Assembly (NCBI GenBank): GCA_016756695.1
Contig: CP066701.1
Coordinates: 3,058,001-3,122,000, forward strand
Direction of reading: 5' to 3'
Source of the DNA: Heyndrickxia sporothermodurans
GTDB lineage: Bacteria; Bacillota; Bacilli; Bacillales; Bacillaceae_C
Length of the DNA stretch: 64,000 nt
The notes under the pieces are model-generated. The model saw only the letters and a program-made list of their open reading frames with translations. It did no database searches and was not told the origin of the DNA. A program made the translations under genes and the position numbers. Position 1 is the first letter of the stretch; every line of letters begins with the position of its first letter. Below, piece by piece: positions 17,531 through 27,615 of this stretch.

Positions 17531-17665
17531 TTATTCGCCGACAAATTTGATGACAGTTGCGATGATGAACATAACAGCAAAAAGTGCAAATGAAACACCA
17601 AAGCCAACTCCCGAATCGATAGCATCGTTGCGCTTTGACTGTACATCTTTTTCGAATTGGTTCAC
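17531..17665 (-). CDS. yqzM: YqzM family small membrane protein
   Basis: 44 residues from GTG 17665, with GAGGGAGGGG upstream on the minus strand. The N-terminus NQFEKDVQSKRNDA matches B. subtilis YqzM, followed by one membrane helix (FALFAVMFIIATVIKF). Conserved position downstream of comEC on the opposite strand. Function unknown. Confidence 0.9.
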   Translation of the reverse strand: MNQFEKDVQSKRNDAIDSGVGFGVSFALFAVMFIIATVIKFVGE

Positions 17666-17792
17666 AACTACCCCTCCCTCTATAAATGTTGATACATCAA
17701 CGGTTTGACCCGTTGGTAGGGTGTCAAAAAAATATTTTTCGACACGGACCCTAACTTTATTTTCATAATATGTGAAACTATTCCAATAAATA

Positions 17793-17889
17793 GGTACGCT
17801 ACGCGGTCACTACTGGATAATTATGGAAAGTAGTGATAGGGAATTATACGATGCACAATGGATCTCTGCGTAGCTTATGATGACGTACC
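17793..17889 (-). ncRNA. Candidate bridge RNA core of the IS110-type element
   Basis: Nested complementary segments: GGTACG (17793-17798) with CGTACC (17884-17889), CTACGC (17799-17804) with GCGTAG (17868-17873) leaving a 10-base internal loop, and an inner hairpin TCACTACT (17807-17814) with AGTAGTGA (17829-17836). The position in the long non-coding arm downstream of the transposase fits the bridge RNA of IS1111-type elements. The full RNA may extend to about 18050. The function is inferred from family and structure. Confidence 0.5.
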
Positions 17890-18054
17890 CTCCCATGTCT
17901 CTGGGCATCTATGTGCCTACATTCCTTCGTTCGGTCTAGTCATAAGGCAGAGGCTAGCGAAGCTCCTATAGGGACTCTAGGTCGAATGGTGAAAATAATG
18001 CCAGCTTCTCCGTGTCATCCTGTTGTCTAGGTCTAGTTAAGGGGCTGTAGGGAT

Positions 18055-19332
18055 TTAAGCTGCCTCTAAGAGACTTGGAATATCCCTCATCATTCGCTGT
18101 GCGTCAAACGCTTTGTGCTTAGTGCTAATTCCATGTAATACTTTTAACAGTTTACCGCATAGAACCACGATGGATTGTTTCTTGCGTAAAGGATTAACCT
18201 GACGGTTCGTGTAATACTCATGTAGCTTTCTAAAAGCTTCATTGTGGCGGATCATCGGCATCATGACTCGGAACAGGAGAGCGCGTAGCTTTCTTCTACC
18301 CCGTTTAGAGATTCGTTTTTGCCCTTTGTGCATACCAGAGGAATTTTCACGTAACGTTAATCCCGCGAGTTTGATTAGTTGGCGTGGATCTTCGTAGTGT
18401 GAAAAACTTCCGATTTCAGCTAATAGGTCAACGATTGTCGTATCTCCAAGCCCTGGTACCGTTGACAGCCATTCGTATTCTACTGACATTTTTACAAGCT
18501 CAACTAAGCGCTCCGTAATACCCTCAATATCTTTTTCTAGCTGGTGGTAACGGCGGACAAGTGTGGCTATTTCAATACGGGCCATCTCACATCCTTCCGT
18601 TACTCCGATAGAGCTAGCTGCGACTTCGATAAGGCGCACTGCTTTTGGTCTTTGGGGGGATTTTAGTCCCTCGACCTTTCGATAAAGGGATAACACTTCA
18701 TCCGGGTGTTTCTGGTGAAGATCACTTGGAAATGGAGTGCATTCAAGTGCGGCCATAGCCATTTTTCCGAATGACGGAAATACTTGAACGAACTCTGGAA
18801 AATAGCGATCTAACCAGCGAATTATCATGTTTTTGACGGCTCCTAGCTCCTCAGTCAATTTACTACGGAATGTAGAACCAGCACGAAGTTCAGCTTCCAT
18901 CCCTTTGAGGATTCGCGGATAACTAAAGCGTCCATCCTTTACAAGACGAGCGATTACCAGTGCATCTTTACGGTCATGTTTGGTTGGCAGATTGTCATCC
19001 AACTCTTTTGACCGTTTGACATGCATCGGATTCGTCATGACTAAGGAAATGCCTCGTTCTTCAAGGAAATAGGCTAAATTTAGCCAGTAATGGCCAGTAG
19101 GTTCAATCCCGACAATGACTTCTGTCTTTTCGCTTTCTTTCATTTCAGTCAAAATACGTTGATATAAATACTCAAAGCCGTTATTAGATTGATAAACTGA
19201 GAAAGACTTTTGGAGCACCCGGCCACGATCGTCTACAAAGCAAGCGTAATGTGTCCGCTTTGCGATATCGATCCCTACAACGAGTGTTTTTTCGGTGACT
19301 TGATTAATTTTCTGATTTTGTTTAAAATCCAT
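18055..19332 (-). CDS. IS110-family transposase (DEDD)
   Basis: 425 residues from ATG 19332, with AAGGAGG eight bases upstream on the minus strand. The N-terminal RuvC-like DEDD residues are D22 (VGIDIAKRTH), E77 (GIEPTGHYW), D120 and D123 (KHDRKDALVIARL). The C-terminal Transposase_20 domain is seen in STVPGLGDTTIVDLLAEIG and SKRGRRKLR. Intact, no frameshift, so possibly active with the adjacent structured RNA. Confidence 0.95.
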   Translation of the reverse strand: MDFKQNQKINQVTEKTLVVGIDIAKRTHYACFVDDRGRVLQKSFSVYQSNNGFEYLYQRILTEMKESEKTEVIVGIEPTGHYWLNLAYFLEERGISLVMTNPMHVKRSKELDDNLPTKHDRKDALVIARLVKDGRFSYPRILKGMEAELRAGSTFRSKLTEELGAVKNMIIRWLDRYFPEFVQVFPSFGKMAMAALECTPFPSDLHQKHPDEVLSLYRKVEGLKSPQRPKAVRLIEVAASSIGVTEGCEMARIEIATLVRRYHQLEKDIEGITERLVELVKMSVEYEWLSTVPGLGDTTIVDLLAEIGSFSHYEDPRQLIKLAGLTLRENSSGMHKGQKRISKRGRRKLRALLFRVMMPMIRHNEAFRKLHEYYTNRQVNPLRKKQSIVVLCGKLLKVLHGISTKHKAFDAQRMMRDIPSLLEAA

Positions 19333-19575
19333 TATGGAGTCCTCCTTGGTTAACAAATTAGGGGTCAATTCATCGACGATTTGACACCCCGCATCATACC
19401 AAGAGGGCTCTTTTTGTTCAAGTCCCCGAAAATCCTTCTAACAGGAATGCTCCTATTACCACTTTAGTATAGACTATTTGATTAAAAAAATCTATATATC
19501 AATCAAATGCCTACATTGACAAGAGTTTACACATATACTTTTAAGTAATTCGGTGAAAATATATTTAGTGGCTAC

Positions 19576-19614
19576 CGTTGATAAAGAAGTTTCCTAGGCC
19601 TTTTTTATCAACGT
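19576..19614. repeat. Inverted repeat / hairpin
   Basis: Arms CGTTGATAAA and TTTATCAACG around a loop of about 18 bases, downstream of the IS110-type element. Purpose unknown. Confidence 0.5.
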
Positions 19615-19668
19615 TAACTATAGATTTGGGGATTTGACTTCTTAAGGAGCAAGTCCCCTTTAATATGT

Positions 19669-19797
19669 CTGCTGTCCAGCTCCAGCGCCTAGCCCCTCGA
19701 GGTCAAATAACCTTAGGCAATAAAAGTCAAAGAGCGGACTTTTTTTGCCTAAGAACATTTGCTTGTCGGGGCTGACCAAGGCGCTTCCGCTTTTCTA
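19669..19797. repeat. Bacillus-type dispersed imperfect palindrome
   Basis: Starts GTCCAGCTCCAGCGCCTAG and ends GGGGCTGACCAAGGCGCTTC, with complementary ends (GCGCCTAGCCCC against GGGGCTGACCAAGGCGC) and an inner hairpin AGTCAAAGAGCGGACT. I recognise this as an intergenic repeat found in many Bacillaceae genomes. No ORF. The origin is probably a non-autonomous element or structured RNA repeat. It lies in the holA promoter region. Confidence 0.7.
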
Positions 19798-19872
19798 GAT
19801 ATAATACTTGTCAAAATCCAATTCCTTTTTTACGATAGTATATATAATTCCTTTTAGAAAGAAGGATTCCAG

Positions 19873-20892
19873 ATGATTGACCTATGGAAACAGATTGAGA
19901 AAAAGCAATTTTCACCGATATATCTATTATATGGAATAGAAAGCTATTTAATCAATGAGACAAAACAAAAATTAGTGAATAATGTGTTAACAGATGAGGA
20001 AATGGACTTTAATTTAGCTAATTATGACCTTGAGGAGACTTCTATTGAGGTAGCACTAGAAGATGCTGAAACGTTTCCATTTATGGGTGAAAAAAGATTA
20101 ATTTTCTTACATAATGCTTTTTTTCTAACCGCTGAAAAGGGAAAACAACGCGTCGAACACAATATTCAAAAACTGGAAGAATATATACAAAATCCGCCTT
20201 CCTATACCGTTTTAGTTATAATTGCTCCTTATGAAAAACTTGATGAACGAAAAAAAATAACGAAACAATTAAAGAAACAAGCAGCCCTGTTAGAAGCTAA
20301 GAAATTAAATGAAATGGATCTAAAAAAATGGGTGTTCCAAAAAGTGGCGGAAAATGGAGTTCAAATAGATGATAATGCTGTAGATTTATTAATAACTTTA
20401 GCGGGTACAAATTTGATGATGCTTTCAGCTGAAATTGATAAGCTCTCACTATTTGTAGGTGTTTCAAATGCTATTAGTAGTGAAACAGTAGAAAATCTTA
20501 CATCAAGATCATTAGAACAAAATATTTTTTCCTTAGTAGATAAAGTAGTCCATCGAAAAATAAATGAAGCGCTAAGAATTTACTATGATCTTTTAAAACA
20601 AAATGAAGAACCGATTAAAATATTATCAATACTAGCCAATCAATTTCGCCTGCTTTACCAAACGAAGGAACTGCAAAGAAGGGGATATGGACAGCAGCAA
20701 ATGGCTTCTTATTTAAAAGTTCATCCTTTTCGAATAAAACTTGCTGCAGGACAAGCTAAATTATTTTCAGAAGAAGAGTTGAAAAGAATCATGTTATTAT
20801 GTGCGGACAGTGATTACCAAATGAAGACAAGCGGCATGAACAAGGTAATGATTACCGAAATGCTTCTTTTTAAACTGAGTAAAAGTGCATAA
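19873..20892 (+). CDS. holA: DNA polymerase III subunit delta
   Basis: 339 residues (YqeN). Clamp-loader delta subunit that opens the sliding clamp. The N-terminal PIYLLYGIESYLINETKQ is the degenerate AAA+ start, the middle contains QNIFSLVDKVVHRK, and the C-terminal collar domain ends the protein. ATG 19873 with AGAAAGAAGGA upstream. Followed by a terminator shared with rpsT. An IS and a dispersed repeat have accumulated upstream, so its promoter must lie in 19800-19860. Confidence 0.93.
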   Translation: MIDLWKQIEKKQFSPIYLLYGIESYLINETKQKLVNNVLTDEEMDFNLANYDLEETSIEVALEDAETFPFMGEKRLIFLHNAFFLTAEKGKQRVEHNIQKLEEYIQNPPSYTVLVIIAPYEKLDERKKITKQLKKQAALLEAKKLNEMDLKKWVFQKVAENGVQIDDNAVDLLITLAGTNLMMLSAEIDKLSLFVGVSNAISSETVENLTSRSLEQNIFSLVDKVVHRKINEALRIYYDLLKQNEEPIKILSILANQFRLLYQTKELQRRGYGQQQMASYLKVHPFRIKLAAGQAKLFSEEELKRIMLLCADSDYQMKTSGMNKVMITEMLLFKLSKSA

Positions 20893-20925
20893 AAAAACGA
20901 TCCTCGTTTAGGATCGTTTTTTTTC
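20892..20925. terminator. Bidirectional terminator holA/rpsT
   Basis: AAAAAAACGATCCT and AGGATCGTTTTTTTT around CGTTT, with A and T runs on both sides. Confidence 0.9.
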
Positions 20926-20942
20926 AGTTACAGACCAATTTA

Positions 20943-21206
20943 TTATGCATTTACAGTGTTTAATTTTTTCATTAAACGTGCTTTTTGTCTGTCCGCAGTG
21001 TTTTTATGGATAAGACCTTTTGATGCTGCTTTATCAAGTTGACTAACAGCGGTAATTAATAGGTCTTTTGCGTTTTCATCTTTATTTACAACAGCAGCTT
21101 CGAATTTCTTCACAGCAGTACGCATAGTTGATTTCATAGCAGAGTTGTGTGCATTGCTTTCAGTGCTAGTTTTTACACGTTTGATTGCAGATTTGATATT
21201 TGGCAT
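20943..21206 (-). CDS. rpsT: 30S ribosomal protein S20
   Basis: 87 residues from ATG 21206, with GGAGGTGAAAG upstream on the minus strand; the product begins [13 protein letters not shown], diagnostic for S20. Basic helical protein binding 16S rRNA. Monocistronic between holA and gpr, as in B. subtilis. Confidence 0.97.
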   Translation of the reverse strand: MPNIKSAIKRVKTSTESNAHNSAMKSTMRTAVKKFEAAVVNKDENAKDLLITAVSQLDKAASKGLIHKNTADRQKARLMKKLNTVNA

Positions 21207-21467
21207 TTCTTTCACCTCCTACGAGTAACAACATTATTACTCGACTTTCACAATCCTTAACAATAAGAACAAGTGATATTTTATCAAACGAACCTTGATA
21301 ATGCAATACTTACAGCTGAAAAAACAAATTCTCTCATGAATTGTAGTGAGGTTTAATAGCGATTACATCCATAATAAATGAATGAATTTATATAAAATAG
21401 GAAAAGATAAACAGTATGTAGAAAATATTCCACCAATGTTTATGTTTACATAAGGAGGTTATTTCCG

Positions 21468-22589
21468 ATGACAAAAGATAATCAACTTGATTTAAGCTTA
21501 TATTCAGTACGAACCGATTTAGCTGTTGAAGCGAAAGATATGGCAGTAGAAGAGAAATCAAAGAAGAATGAAAAAGGGACGGATATAGAAGGAGTAATAG
21601 TTAAGGAAAGGGAAGAAGGAGGAATTAAAATCTCCAGTGTTGAGATTACACAGCAGGCGGAACAAACAATCGGCAAAAAGGCAGGGAATTATTTAACAAT
21701 TGAAGTGCAAGGAATCCGCCAACAAGATGCCGACTTACAACAACAAGTGGAAGAGGTATTTGCAAAGGAATTTAGTCGATTTTTACAATCCTCCAATATT
21801 CCAAGTGATGCAAGCTGTTTAATCGTTGGTTTAGGAAATTGGAATGTTACACCCGACTCATTAGGTCCTCTTGTTTGTGAAAATGTCATCGTCACTCGTC
21901 ATTTATTTTCGTTACAGCCTGAGAATGTCGAGGAGGGCTACCGTTCAGTTAGCGCGATAGCACCCGGGGTCATGGGTCTAACAGGGATAGAAACTAGCGA
22001 TATTATTTTTGGAGTAGTTGAAAAATCCAAGCCCGATTTCATTATTGCTATTGATGCGCTTGCATCACGTTCTATCGAAAGGGTAAACGCAACAATTCAA
22101 ATCTCTGACACCGGAATTCACCCCGGGTCAGGTGTAGGAAATAAAAGAAAAGAGCTAAGTAAAGAAACATTGGGAGTACCTGTTATTGCTATTGGTGTTC
22201 CAACCGTTGTAGATGCTGTCTCTATTACAAGTGATACGATTGATTATTTGTTAAAACATTTTGGCAGAGAAATGAAAGAAGGCAACCGGCCGTCCAGTTC
22301 ATTAGCACCATCGGGAATGACATTTGGAGAAAAGCGGGAATTGACGGAGGAAGATTTACCGGGAGAACAACACCGGAAAATGTTTATGGGGATTATTGGC
22401 ACACTTGATGAGGATGAAAAACGAACATTAATTCATGAGGTGTTAGCCCCCCTCGGTCATAACCTAATGGTAACTCCGAAGGAAGTAGATGTTTTTATAG
22501 AAGATATGGCGAATCTATTAGCTACAGGATTAAATTCCAGCCTCCATCATGCAGTAAATCAAGAAAATGTTGGCTATAAAACGAGATAG
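21468..22589 (+). CDS. gpr: Germination protease Gpr
   Basis: Degrades small acid-soluble spore proteins at germination. 373 residues, peptidase family A25. It is made as a zymogen: about 15 residues precede TDLAVEAKD, the conserved start of the processed form. Central conserved blocks [17 protein letters not shown] and [19 protein letters not shown] are present. ATG 21468 with TAAGGAGG. Expected to be forespore-expressed (sigma-G); I could not assign a promoter confidently. Confidence 0.96.
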   Translation: MTKDNQLDLSLYSVRTDLAVEAKDMAVEEKSKKNEKGTDIEGVIVKEREEGGIKISSVEITQQAEQTIGKKAGNYLTIEVQGIRQQDADLQQQVEEVFAKEFSRFLQSSNIPSDASCLIVGLGNWNVTPDSLGPLVCENVIVTRHLFSLQPENVEEGYRSVSAIAPGVMGLTGIETSDIIFGVVEKSKPDFIIAIDALASRSIERVNATIQISDTGIHPGSGVGNKRKELSKETLGVPVIAIGVPTVVDAVSITSDTIDYLLKHFGREMKEGNRPSSSLAPSGMTFGEKRELTEEDLPGEQHRKMFMGIIGTLDEDEKRTLIHEVLAPLGHNLMVTPKEVDVFIEDMANLLATGLNSSLHHAVNQENVGYKTR

Positions 22590-22698
22590 GAGTATAGTAC
22601 GATCTTATATTAATGAATGTAAATCGTTCTTCTAATTTGTTCTACTTTTTCTAGTAAAAACATACATTACTTATAAAATTACTAGAAAGGGTGGAACA

Positions 22699-23898
22699 AT
22701 GAAATCCTTAAAAAATCGTAGCTATGTTCTTACTGTTAATATTTCTACTGTTATTAAAGCAGGGTTTATTTGTATATTAACTTTCATTATCATGTTTTCT
22801 CTATCTGGGATTATATCCTCGCTAAAACCGGGATTTCAAGTGAATTCAACGATTATTCACAAAGCAACAAAAAACATATCGAGTAAACTATTATTTCAGT
22901 TTTTGGCAGCGGATACTCAAATGATTAATGCGTCAATTTCTTCAAGAGAGAAGCTTCCAAGCATTTTTACTATTTTATTAAATTCGGCGACAAATATAAG
23001 CTTTAAAGATCCAAGAAGTTTTTTGGGTAGAGAACTTCCGGGCTTTACTTTTTTTGATAGTGAAATATTAGTTGCAGGTGAAGGGACTAATTTCACCAAC
23101 CTGCCAATCGAATCGGTGCCTTCAGATAAAGTTTTTAAATCAAAAAAAGATCCAAAATTAAAAAACAATGTACATTTAGATGAAAAAGATAATAAAGAGG
23201 ACAAAAAAGTATTATCTAAAAGTGATAAACCTTCTGTATTTATTTATTTTACACATACTCGTGAATCCTTCTTACCTTATTTAGATGGAGTAGACGATCC
23301 AAACGCTGCACAGCATTCCAAAGTAAACGTGACAAAGTTAGGAACAAAGTTAAAAGAACAATTAGAAGATAGAGGAATTGGAACGTTGGTGGACAGTACG
23401 GATGTTCAAACTGAATTGTTGGCAAAAGGATGGAAATATCCTCAATCGTATCAAGAATCACGTGAATTAGTACAAACAGCAATGGCTAGAAACAGAAATC
23501 TTCAATATTTTATCGATATACATCGGGATTCTCGAAGAAAAAAGGATACGACGATCTCAATTAATGGTAAATCATATGCGAAAATCGCATTCGTAATTGG
23601 TGGGAATAATCCAAACTATGAAAAAAATGCACGCTTAGCGAAACAATTAGACAATCGATTAAAGAAAAATTATAAAGGTTTGTCTAGAGGGGTTATTAAA
23701 AAAGAAGGAGCGCTAACGAATGGAAAGTTTAATCAGGATTTATCGGGCAATGCTTTCCTAATAGAGATTGGTGGGGTGGATAACACTTTTGATGAAATGT
23801 ACCGTACTACTGCTGCACTTGCAGATGTATTTAGTGAATATTATTGGCAAGCTGAAAAAGTTAATGGAAATCAGTCTGATCCTCCTGCAGCGAAATAG
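22699..23898 (+). CDS. spoIIP: Stage II sporulation protein P
   Basis: 399 residues. Peptidoglycan amidase and endopeptidase acting with SpoIID and SpoIIM in engulfment. N-terminal membrane helix (about 17-40), then an extracytoplasmic domain. Zinc-site residues are visible in YFTHTRESF, DIHRDSR and LIEIGGVDNT. ATG 22699 with GAAAGGGTGG. Sits between gpr and yqxA as in B. subtilis. Confidence 0.96.
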   Translation: MKSLKNRSYVLTVNISTVIKAGFICILTFIIMFSLSGIISSLKPGFQVNSTIIHKATKNISSKLLFQFLAADTQMINASISSREKLPSIFTILLNSATNISFKDPRSFLGRELPGFTFFDSEILVAGEGTNFTNLPIESVPSDKVFKSKKDPKLKNNVHLDEKDNKEDKKVLSKSDKPSVFIYFTHTRESFLPYLDGVDDPNAAQHSKVNVTKLGTKLKEQLEDRGIGTLVDSTDVQTELLAKGWKYPQSYQESRELVQTAMARNRNLQYFIDIHRDSRRKKDTTISINGKSYAKIAFVIGGNNPNYEKNARLAKQLDNRLKKNYKGLSRGVIKKEGALTNGKFNQDLSGNAFLIEIGGVDNTFDEMYRTTAALADVFSEYYWQAEKVNGNQSDPPAAK

Positions 23899-23935
23899 CG
23901 AGGGAATGAATACGTATTAAAGGGGTGATTTGCGC

Positions 23936-24271
23936 GTGAAGCGTTTTATGCTGAAATGTGTGCTAATATGCGGAGCTTTATTCATCGGTGTGTTAATGGG
24001 GATGCAAAAAGCAAATGTAAGTATGGTAGAAATGAAAGGTTATCATGATGAGAGCTTCAAATCACCTCTAACGATTGAAGAAAGGGAGAACGGTGAAGTA
24101 GAAGCATCTGTATTAGGGAAAAACGTTTCTTCTCATGACCTAGAAAAGAAACATGAAAAATTAAAAGAAATACATGCTTTTAATTTTTTCTCATCTCTAG
24201 GAAAAACGATAGCAAATATTATTTCTAGTCTGACTGAAAAGGTGATTCAACTTATTTCTTCCTTCATATAG
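23936..24271 (+). CDS. yqxA: YqxA family protein (DUF3679)
   Basis: About 111 residues. The N-terminal membrane helix (FMLKCVLICGALFIGVLMGM) is followed by a charged, probably extracytoplasmic tail. Function unknown; conserved between spoIIP and lepA. GTG 23936 is eight bases after AGGGGTG; TTG 23930 is also in frame but too close to that site. A hairpin terminator follows (24278-24306). Confidence 0.85.
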   Translation: MKRFMLKCVLICGALFIGVLMGMQKANVSMVEMKGYHDESFKSPLTIEERENGEVEASVLGKNVSSHDLEKKHEKLKEIHAFNFFSSLGKTIANIISSLTEKVIQLISSFI

Positions 24272-24277
24272 CTATTT

Positions 24278-24309
24278 AAGTGTATTCGAAAAAGGAGTAC
24301 ACTTTTTTA
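24278..24309 (+). terminator. Terminator after yqxA
   Basis: Arms AAGTGTA and TACACTT followed by six T. Confidence 0.7.
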
Positions 24310-24411
24310 TTTTCTTGATTCTCCAACATATAATTCAATTGAATCTTATATTTCCTACTGATATAATCAAAAATAGTTTACATGTGGCGTTTAACAGGAG
24401 TGAAGATAAAA

Positions 24412-26244
24412 ATGAATAATGAAGATAGATTAAAAAGGCAAGAACGGATTCGCAATTTTTCTATTATTGCCCATATCGACCATGGAAAATCAACCTTGGC
24501 TGATCGTATATTAGAAAAAACGAATGCACTTACTTCCCGTGAAATGAAGGCACAGTTACTAGATTCCATGGATTTAGAACGGGAACGCGGGATTACGATT
24601 AAATTAAATGCAGTGCAATTAAAATATAGAGCAAAAGATGGAAATGAATATATATTACACTTAATCGATACACCTGGACATGTCGATTTTACGTACGAAG
24701 TTTCTCGAAGCCTTGCTGCTTGTGAAGGGGCAATCCTAGTTGTTGACGCTGCGCAAGGAATTGAAGCACAAACATTAGCGAATGTTTATCTTGCATTAGA
24801 CAATAATTTGGAAATATTACCAATAATTAATAAAATCGATTTACCTGCTGCAGATCCTGAACGGGTACGTCAGGAGGTTGAGGATGTCATTGGTCTAGAT
24901 GCCTCTGAAGCGGTCTTAGCATCGGCTAAGGCGGGAATCGGGATTGAAGAAATACTAGAACAAATAGTAGAAAAAGTCCCGGCTCCATCAGGTAATCCTG
25001 AAGCGCCATTAAAAGCATTAATATTTGATTCCTTGTATGATGCCTATCGTGGGGTAGTTGCTTATATACGTGTTGTAGAAGGCACAGTTAAAGTTGGAGA
25101 TAAAATAAAAATGATGGCAACAGGTAAAGAATTTGAAGTAACTGAAGTCGGGGTTCATGATCCGAAACAAGTTCAATGTGATGAACTAACTGTTGGTGAT
25201 GTCGGATATTTAACTGCTTCAATTAAAAATGTTGGAGATACCCGTGTCGGTGATACGATTACAAGTGCGAAGAATCCAGCAACAGAGGCATTACCGGGAT
25301 ATCGCAAACTAAATCCGATGGTATATTGTGGACTATATCCGATCGATTCAGCTAAATTTAATGATTTAAGAGATGCATTGGAAAAGCTGGAATTAAATGA
25401 TTCATCCTTACAATTTGAACCGGAAACATCACAAGCTTTAGGGTTTGGCTTCCGATGTGGTTTCCTTGGTCTCCTACACATGGAAATTATCCAAGAACGA
25501 ATTGAACGTGAATTTAAAATTGATTTAATCACAACAGCACCGAGTGTTATTTATAAAGTTTCATTAACTGACGGCGAAGAATTTAATGTGGATAATCCAT
25601 CCAATATGCCTGATCCTCAAAAAATTGAGAAAGTGGAAGAACCATATGTACGAGCTTCAATTATGGTCCCTAATGATTATGTTGGTGCAGTGATGGAGTT
25701 ATCACAAGCAAAGCGCGGTACCTTTATTGATATGAAATACTTAGATGATATTCGAGTTAATGTAATCTATGAGATACCGCTATCGGAAATTGTGTATGAC
25801 TTTTTTGATCAATTGAAGTCTAGTACGAAGGGATATGCATCCTTTGATTATGAACTTATCGGTTATAAACCTTCAAAATTGGTGAAAATGGATATTTTAT
25901 TAAATGCTGAGAAGGTAGATGCTTTAAGCTTTATCGTTCACCGTGATTTTGCCTATGAACGTGGAAAGGTAATCGTTGAAAAATTAAAGGAAATTATTCC
26001 AAGACAACAATTTGAAGTTCCAGTACAAGCTGCTATCGGGCAAAAAATCGTTGCACGTTCTACGATAAAGGCGATGCGAAAAAATGTCCTTGCTAAATGT
26101 TATGGCGGAGATATTTCTCGAAAAAGAAAACTTCTTGAAAAACAAAAAGAAGGTAAAAAACGCATGAAGCAAGTTGGGTCTGTCGAAGTTCCACAAGAAG
26201 CATTCATGGCCGTTCTTAAAATGGATGATACAAACACGAAATAG
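24412..26244 (+). CDS. lepA: Elongation factor 4 (LepA GTPase)
   Basis: 610 residues from ATG 24412 (AGGAGTGA upstream). Translational GTPase acting on ribosomes. G1 is AHIDHGKST (residues 20-28), G3 [10 protein letters not shown]4 NKID. EF-G-like domains follow, and the LepA-specific C-terminal domain ends the protein ([19 protein letters not shown]). Terminator at 26254-26297. Confidence 0.98.
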   Translation: MNNEDRLKRQERIRNFSIIAHIDHGKSTLADRILEKTNALTSREMKAQLLDSMDLERERGITIKLNAVQLKYRAKDGNEYILHLIDTPGHVDFTYEVSRSLAACEGAILVVDAAQGIEAQTLANVYLALDNNLEILPIINKIDLPAADPERVRQEVEDVIGLDASEAVLASAKAGIGIEEILEQIVEKVPAPSGNPEAPLKALIFDSLYDAYRGVVAYIRVVEGTVKVGDKIKMMATGKEFEVTEVGVHDPKQVQCDELTVGDVGYLTASIKNVGDTRVGDTITSAKNPATEALPGYRKLNPMVYCGLYPIDSAKFNDLRDALEKLELNDSSLQFEPETSQALGFGFRCGFLGLLHMEIIQERIEREFKIDLITTAPSVIYKVSLTDGEEFNVDNPSNMPDPQKIEKVEEPYVRASIMVPNDYVGAVMELSQAKRGTFIDMKYLDDIRVNVIYEIPLSEIVYDFFDQLKSSTKGYASFDYELIGYKPSKLVKMDILLNAEKVDALSFIVHRDFAYERGKVIVEKLKEIIPRQQFEVPVQAAIGQKIVARSTIKAMRKNVLAKCYGGDISRKRKLLEKQKEGKKRMKQVGSVEVPQEAFMAVLKMDDTNTK

Positions 26245-26253
26245 AGATAATTC

Positions 26254-26297
26254 GAGGGAGTAAGCCTGATTAAGGTCATGCGTAGCTCCCTCTTTTT
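26254..26297 (+). terminator. Terminator after lepA
   Basis: Arms GAGGGAG and CTCCCTC around a loop of about 24 bases, then TTTTTCTTT. Confidence 0.75.
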
Positions 26298-26330
26298 CTT
26301 TCATTCTTAATTAATCAGGAGATGATTTCA

Positions 26331-27467
26331 ATGCAAGTAGAGTCTGCCTATATTCATATTCCTTTTTGCGAACATATTTGTTATTACTGCGACTTTAACA
26401 AAGTATTCTTAAAAGGACAGCCAGTCGATGATTACGTGGATAAGCTGGTGGAAGAAATGAAATATACGATTGCCAACAATCCAACGAATCAACTTAAGAC
26501 TATTTTTGTAGGCGGTGGAACCCCTACTGTACTAAATGAAAATCAATTAAAAAAATTATGTGAAGGTATTCGTACAAATCTTCCATTTGAAGATGGTGAA
26601 TTTACCTTTGAAGCAAATCCGGGTGATCTTTCTGAGGATAAGCTGCGAATCTTAAAAGAATACGGTGTGAATCGATTAAGTTTTGGTGTCCAGTCTTTTA
26701 ATGATGAGTTATTGAAAAAAATCGGCAGAACCCATACATCTAAAGAGGTGTATCAAACTGTTCATAAAGCTCAAAGCGCTGGATTTACAAATATAAGCAT
26801 CGATTTAATCTATAGTTTACCTGGTCAAACAGAAGAAGATTTTAAAGATACGTTAAGTAAAGCTTTTCAATTAGAGCTTCCGCATTATTCTAGTTATTCA
26901 TTAATCGTTGAGCCAAAGACGATTTTTTATAACTTGATGAAAAAAGGTAAATTACATCTACCGTCTGAAGAGTCAGAAGCAAATATGTATAGTTTATTAA
27001 TGGATGAAATGGGTAAACACGGATACGAGCAATATGAAATCAGTAATTTTTCAAAACCGGGCTATGAAAGCAGGCATAATCTTGTTTATTGGAATAATGA
27101 GGAATATTATGGCTTCGGTGCAGGAGCCCATGGTTATGTAGATGGAATGAGACAATCAAACATCGGTCCAATAAAAAAATATATTGAGAAAATCCAGGAT
27201 AAACAATTACCTATATTTGAAACAAACGTTTTGACACCTGCTGAAATGATGGAAGAGCATATGTTTTTAGGACTAAGAAAAAATGAAGGAATAAGCATTA
27301 GTCAGTTCAATAATCGATTTGATAAGCCATTGTTAACGGTCTTTGAAAAACCAATAAAAGAAATGATTGAAAAAGGTTGGTTAGAAATTGTTGAAGGATA
27401 TGTTCGCCTGACAAAAACGGGACGATTTTTTGGAAATGAAGTTTTTCAGTCCTTTTTAGTATTGTGA
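26331..27467 (+). CDS. hemW: Radical SAM heme chaperone HemW
   Basis: 378 residues from ATG 26331 (AGGAGATG upstream). The radical SAM cluster motif C-x3-C-x2-C is in CEHICYYCDF. The family was long annotated as coproporphyrinogen III oxidase but the HemW clade binds and transfers heme. A C-terminal HemN_C-type domain is present. Directly upstream of hrcA, as in B. subtilis. Confidence 0.94.
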   Translation: MQVESAYIHIPFCEHICYYCDFNKVFLKGQPVDDYVDKLVEEMKYTIANNPTNQLKTIFVGGGTPTVLNENQLKKLCEGIRTNLPFEDGEFTFEANPGDLSEDKLRILKEYGVNRLSFGVQSFNDELLKKIGRTHTSKEVYQTVHKAQSAGFTNISIDLIYSLPGQTEEDFKDTLSKAFQLELPHYSSYSLIVEPKTIFYNLMKKGKLHLPSEESEANMYSLLMDEMGKHGYEQYEISNFSKPGYESRHNLVYWNNEEYYGFGAGAHGYVDGMRQSNIGPIKKYIEKIQDKQLPIFETNVLTPAEMMEEHMFLGLRKNEGISISQFNNRFDKPLLTVFEKPIKEMIEKGWLEIVEGYVRLTKTGRFFGNEVFQSFLVL

Positions 27468-27534
27468 CTTTTATTCTATGTCGTAACTAAAAATAATTTT
27501 AGGATAATAGAAACTTGATATAGGGTAAAAATAA

Positions 27535-27563
27535 TTGACACCGAAGTGTAGTTTTGATAATTT
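27535..27563 (+). promoter_or_regulatory. Sigma-A promoter of the hrcA-dnaK operon
   Basis: Consensus TTGACA (27535-27540), 17-bp spacer, TAATTT (27558-27563), ending 10 bp before the CIRCE operator. Confidence 0.8.
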
Positions 27564-27573
27564 ATTATTAGAA

Positions 27574-27600
27574 TTAGCACTCAGGGTTGATGAGTGCTAA
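27574..27600. promoter_or_regulatory. CIRCE operator
   Basis: Perfect TTAGCACTC-N9-GAGTGCTAA, the binding site of HrcA. Lies between the promoter and the hrcA start codon, so the operon is autoregulated and heat-inducible. Confidence 0.98.
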
Positions 27601-27615
27601 CAGAGGTGATAAAAG

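Larger units (their letters stand above)
17715..19395 (-). mobile_element. IS110-family element, IS1111-like layout
   Basis: Transposase flanked by an inverted repeat GGGTGTCAAA (17719-17728) and its complement TTTGACACCC (19380-19389). About 330 bp of non-coding DNA lies after the transposase and only about 50 bp before it. A long 3' non-coding arm and subterminal repeats are features of the IS1111 group. No target duplication is evident, as expected for the family. The outer limits are approximate. Inserted between yqzM and holA without breaking a gene. Confidence 0.75.

Noticed and set aside
21207-21467. Possible structured leader upstream of rpsT or a sigma-G promoter of gpr
   Set aside because: No convincing hairpin or promoter match could be assigned by eye.
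25173-25532. 119-codon minus-strand frame inside lepA
   Set aside because: Fully antisense to a conserved GTPase, no start signals.
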